Part shown: piece by piece, positions 63,077 through 64,000 of the stretch
Numbering within the stretch: the first letter of the stretch is position 1
Layout of the letters: every line of letters begins with the position of its first letter
Origin: Seminavis robusta
Lineage: Eukaryota; Bacillariophyta; Bacillariophyceae; Naviculales; Naviculaceae
Reading direction: 5' to 3'
NCBI GenBank assembly: GCA_903772945.1
Contig: CAICTM010000080.1
Location: 62,001 to 126,000, forward strand
Length of the DNA stretch: 64,000 bases
Translations under genes and position numbers: made by a program
Notes under the pieces: generated by a model
Databases searched by the model: none
Seen by the model: the letters and a program-made list of their open reading frames with translations, nothing else
Told to the model about the DNA's origin: nothing

Positions 63077-64000
63077 ACGCCTCCTCATGCTTTGTTCATG
63101 GCCATGTTCTCTATATTATGCACCTTAAAAAAAAAGATTCTGATTTGTCTTTAGAGTCGCCGACTACCATTGTAGCTGGAAGAGGGATGATGGGTGCCAG
63201 AGCTAGAGGTAGGCCCTTGCATGGGTCATGCTTGGTGATTGATGACGAGGAACAAGAACATCGTCCAATTACAATCCACATCGAGCCTGACAATCGGCGC
63301 TCGCCTAAAGCATCACTGCGCGACCATTAGAGTTGGTTAGGACGTAGTGGAGAAACTCGGCCATTTACAAAGCCGACCGTCTCCACGGCCCAAGGGCGCC
63401 ACTTGTGATTGCAAGAATCACGAGTGGGAACCAAGGCACGGATGAAGCAGTCAGGGGGACTTGGAGTCCCCCTTGATTGTGCAACATTCTGCCAACCAAG
63501 GGAGGGAGAGGTGGATTATAATCTATTCTAGTTCTTGCTTGCAGCGTTGGCTGAAGGAAGAATTGTGAGCTGAGAAGGAGACACCTTCTTGCAATTGACT
63601 GTTCAATGACAGATCTTTGACCGATCTTGCGAGTTTTGTTGATTTATGGTCGCGAGCTGAATGTGGTCTTTGAGGGGTGCTATTGCCTTAGTGTTGATCT
63701 TGCAAAAGAGGCAGGAAGAAGCAGCATCGATCAGGGGTACATATAGGGACCTCTGATGATGAGCTTGAGCGCAGACTTCTGTTGTGAACCAAGTGTAGGT
63801 TTGAGTGTGGGAATGGATTTCCCAAATTGTGAGACGGGGGGTTAGCAACTGTGAGTGAGAGTCGAGTGATCACAGTCATTCATCCAAGAACCCAGAGTGT
63901 TAGAGTTTCCACACAGTGGGGTGTGGAAGGAGTACAGGGATCTGGAGTCACTCGTCGGTCCTCTTTGGCGTGCGGCTGCTCCACAATGATTTGAAGAAGT
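63077..64000. other. Gene-free right end of the window
   Basis: No coding region is supported. It contains a short perfect hairpin at 63453-63473. A gene may continue beyond the window, but nothing at the edge is recognisable. Confidence 0.55.
63453..63473. other. Perfect 9-bp inverted repeat (hairpin)
   Basis: AGGGGGACT, a three-base TGG loop, then AGTCCCCCT. It is GC-rich and could be an element end or a structured RNA stem; no partner was identified. Confidence 0.7.

Overview
The window looks like nuclear DNA of a photosynthetic stramenopile, most likely a pennate diatom. The evidence is: short spliceosomal introns (about 78-105 nt, GT-AG); a protein with a signal peptide followed by an Asn-Ala-Phe plastid-import boundary; a DUF6824-type protein, a family abundant in diatoms; copia-type gag/protease remains resembling diatom CoDi elements; and long intergenic stretches full of CTAG- and ACCGGTA-based simple repeats. 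No genus can be proved from the sequence alone.

Layout. 1-10 kb: a DUF6824 nuclear protein, a worn LINE fragment with a nuclease-like tail, a secreted haem peroxidase (minus) and an endonuclease/exonuclease/phosphatase-fold enzyme (minus). 10.8-15.2 kb: a tandem duplication of a BTB-BACK-SPRY-like gene. The upstream copy has lost its BTB half, and a whole 750-bp TRIM-like element with identical 97-bp ends and a GTACC target duplication sits between the copies. 15.7-17.5 kb: an RGG-rich RNA-binding protein. 19.6-21.4 kb: a decayed FAS1/mucin-like surface protein gene. 22.0-25.7 kb: a divergent pair. One gene fuses a four-helix membrane domain to two adenylate kinase domains; the other encodes only the homologous membrane domain. 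They share a 438-bp promoter with a TGACGTCA site. This is the most unusual arrangement in the window.

28.2-32.4 kb: a 4.2-kb cut-and-paste DNA transposon with 15-bp terminal inverted repeats and a heavily frameshifted transposase. 33.6-35.3 kb: a plastid-targeted protein of unknown function. 36.7-41.1 kb: a four-exon multipass membrane protein with EGF-like modules, a Notch-type LNR module and a propeller-like ectodomain. 43.1-43.7 kb: a tiny acidic secreted Cys-rich protein whose middle exon looks copied from its neighbour. 44.7-45.4 kb: a small secreted or organelle-targeted protein.

46-60 kb is repeat-rich. It holds a 5'-truncated LINE with an RNase H domain (itself interrupted by a 559-bp insert), a truncated lysine-tailed gene, retroelement pieces including a copia gag-protease fragment without pol, several unassigned open frames, a coiled-coil pseudogene and tandem repeats. 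61.7-63.1 kb: an FkbM-type methyltransferase gene broken by a 77-bp tandem duplication.

No rRNA, tRNA or CRISPR array was recognised. Most intact genes have no obvious functional link to their neighbours, as expected in a eukaryote; the divergent membrane/adenylate kinase pair is the exception.
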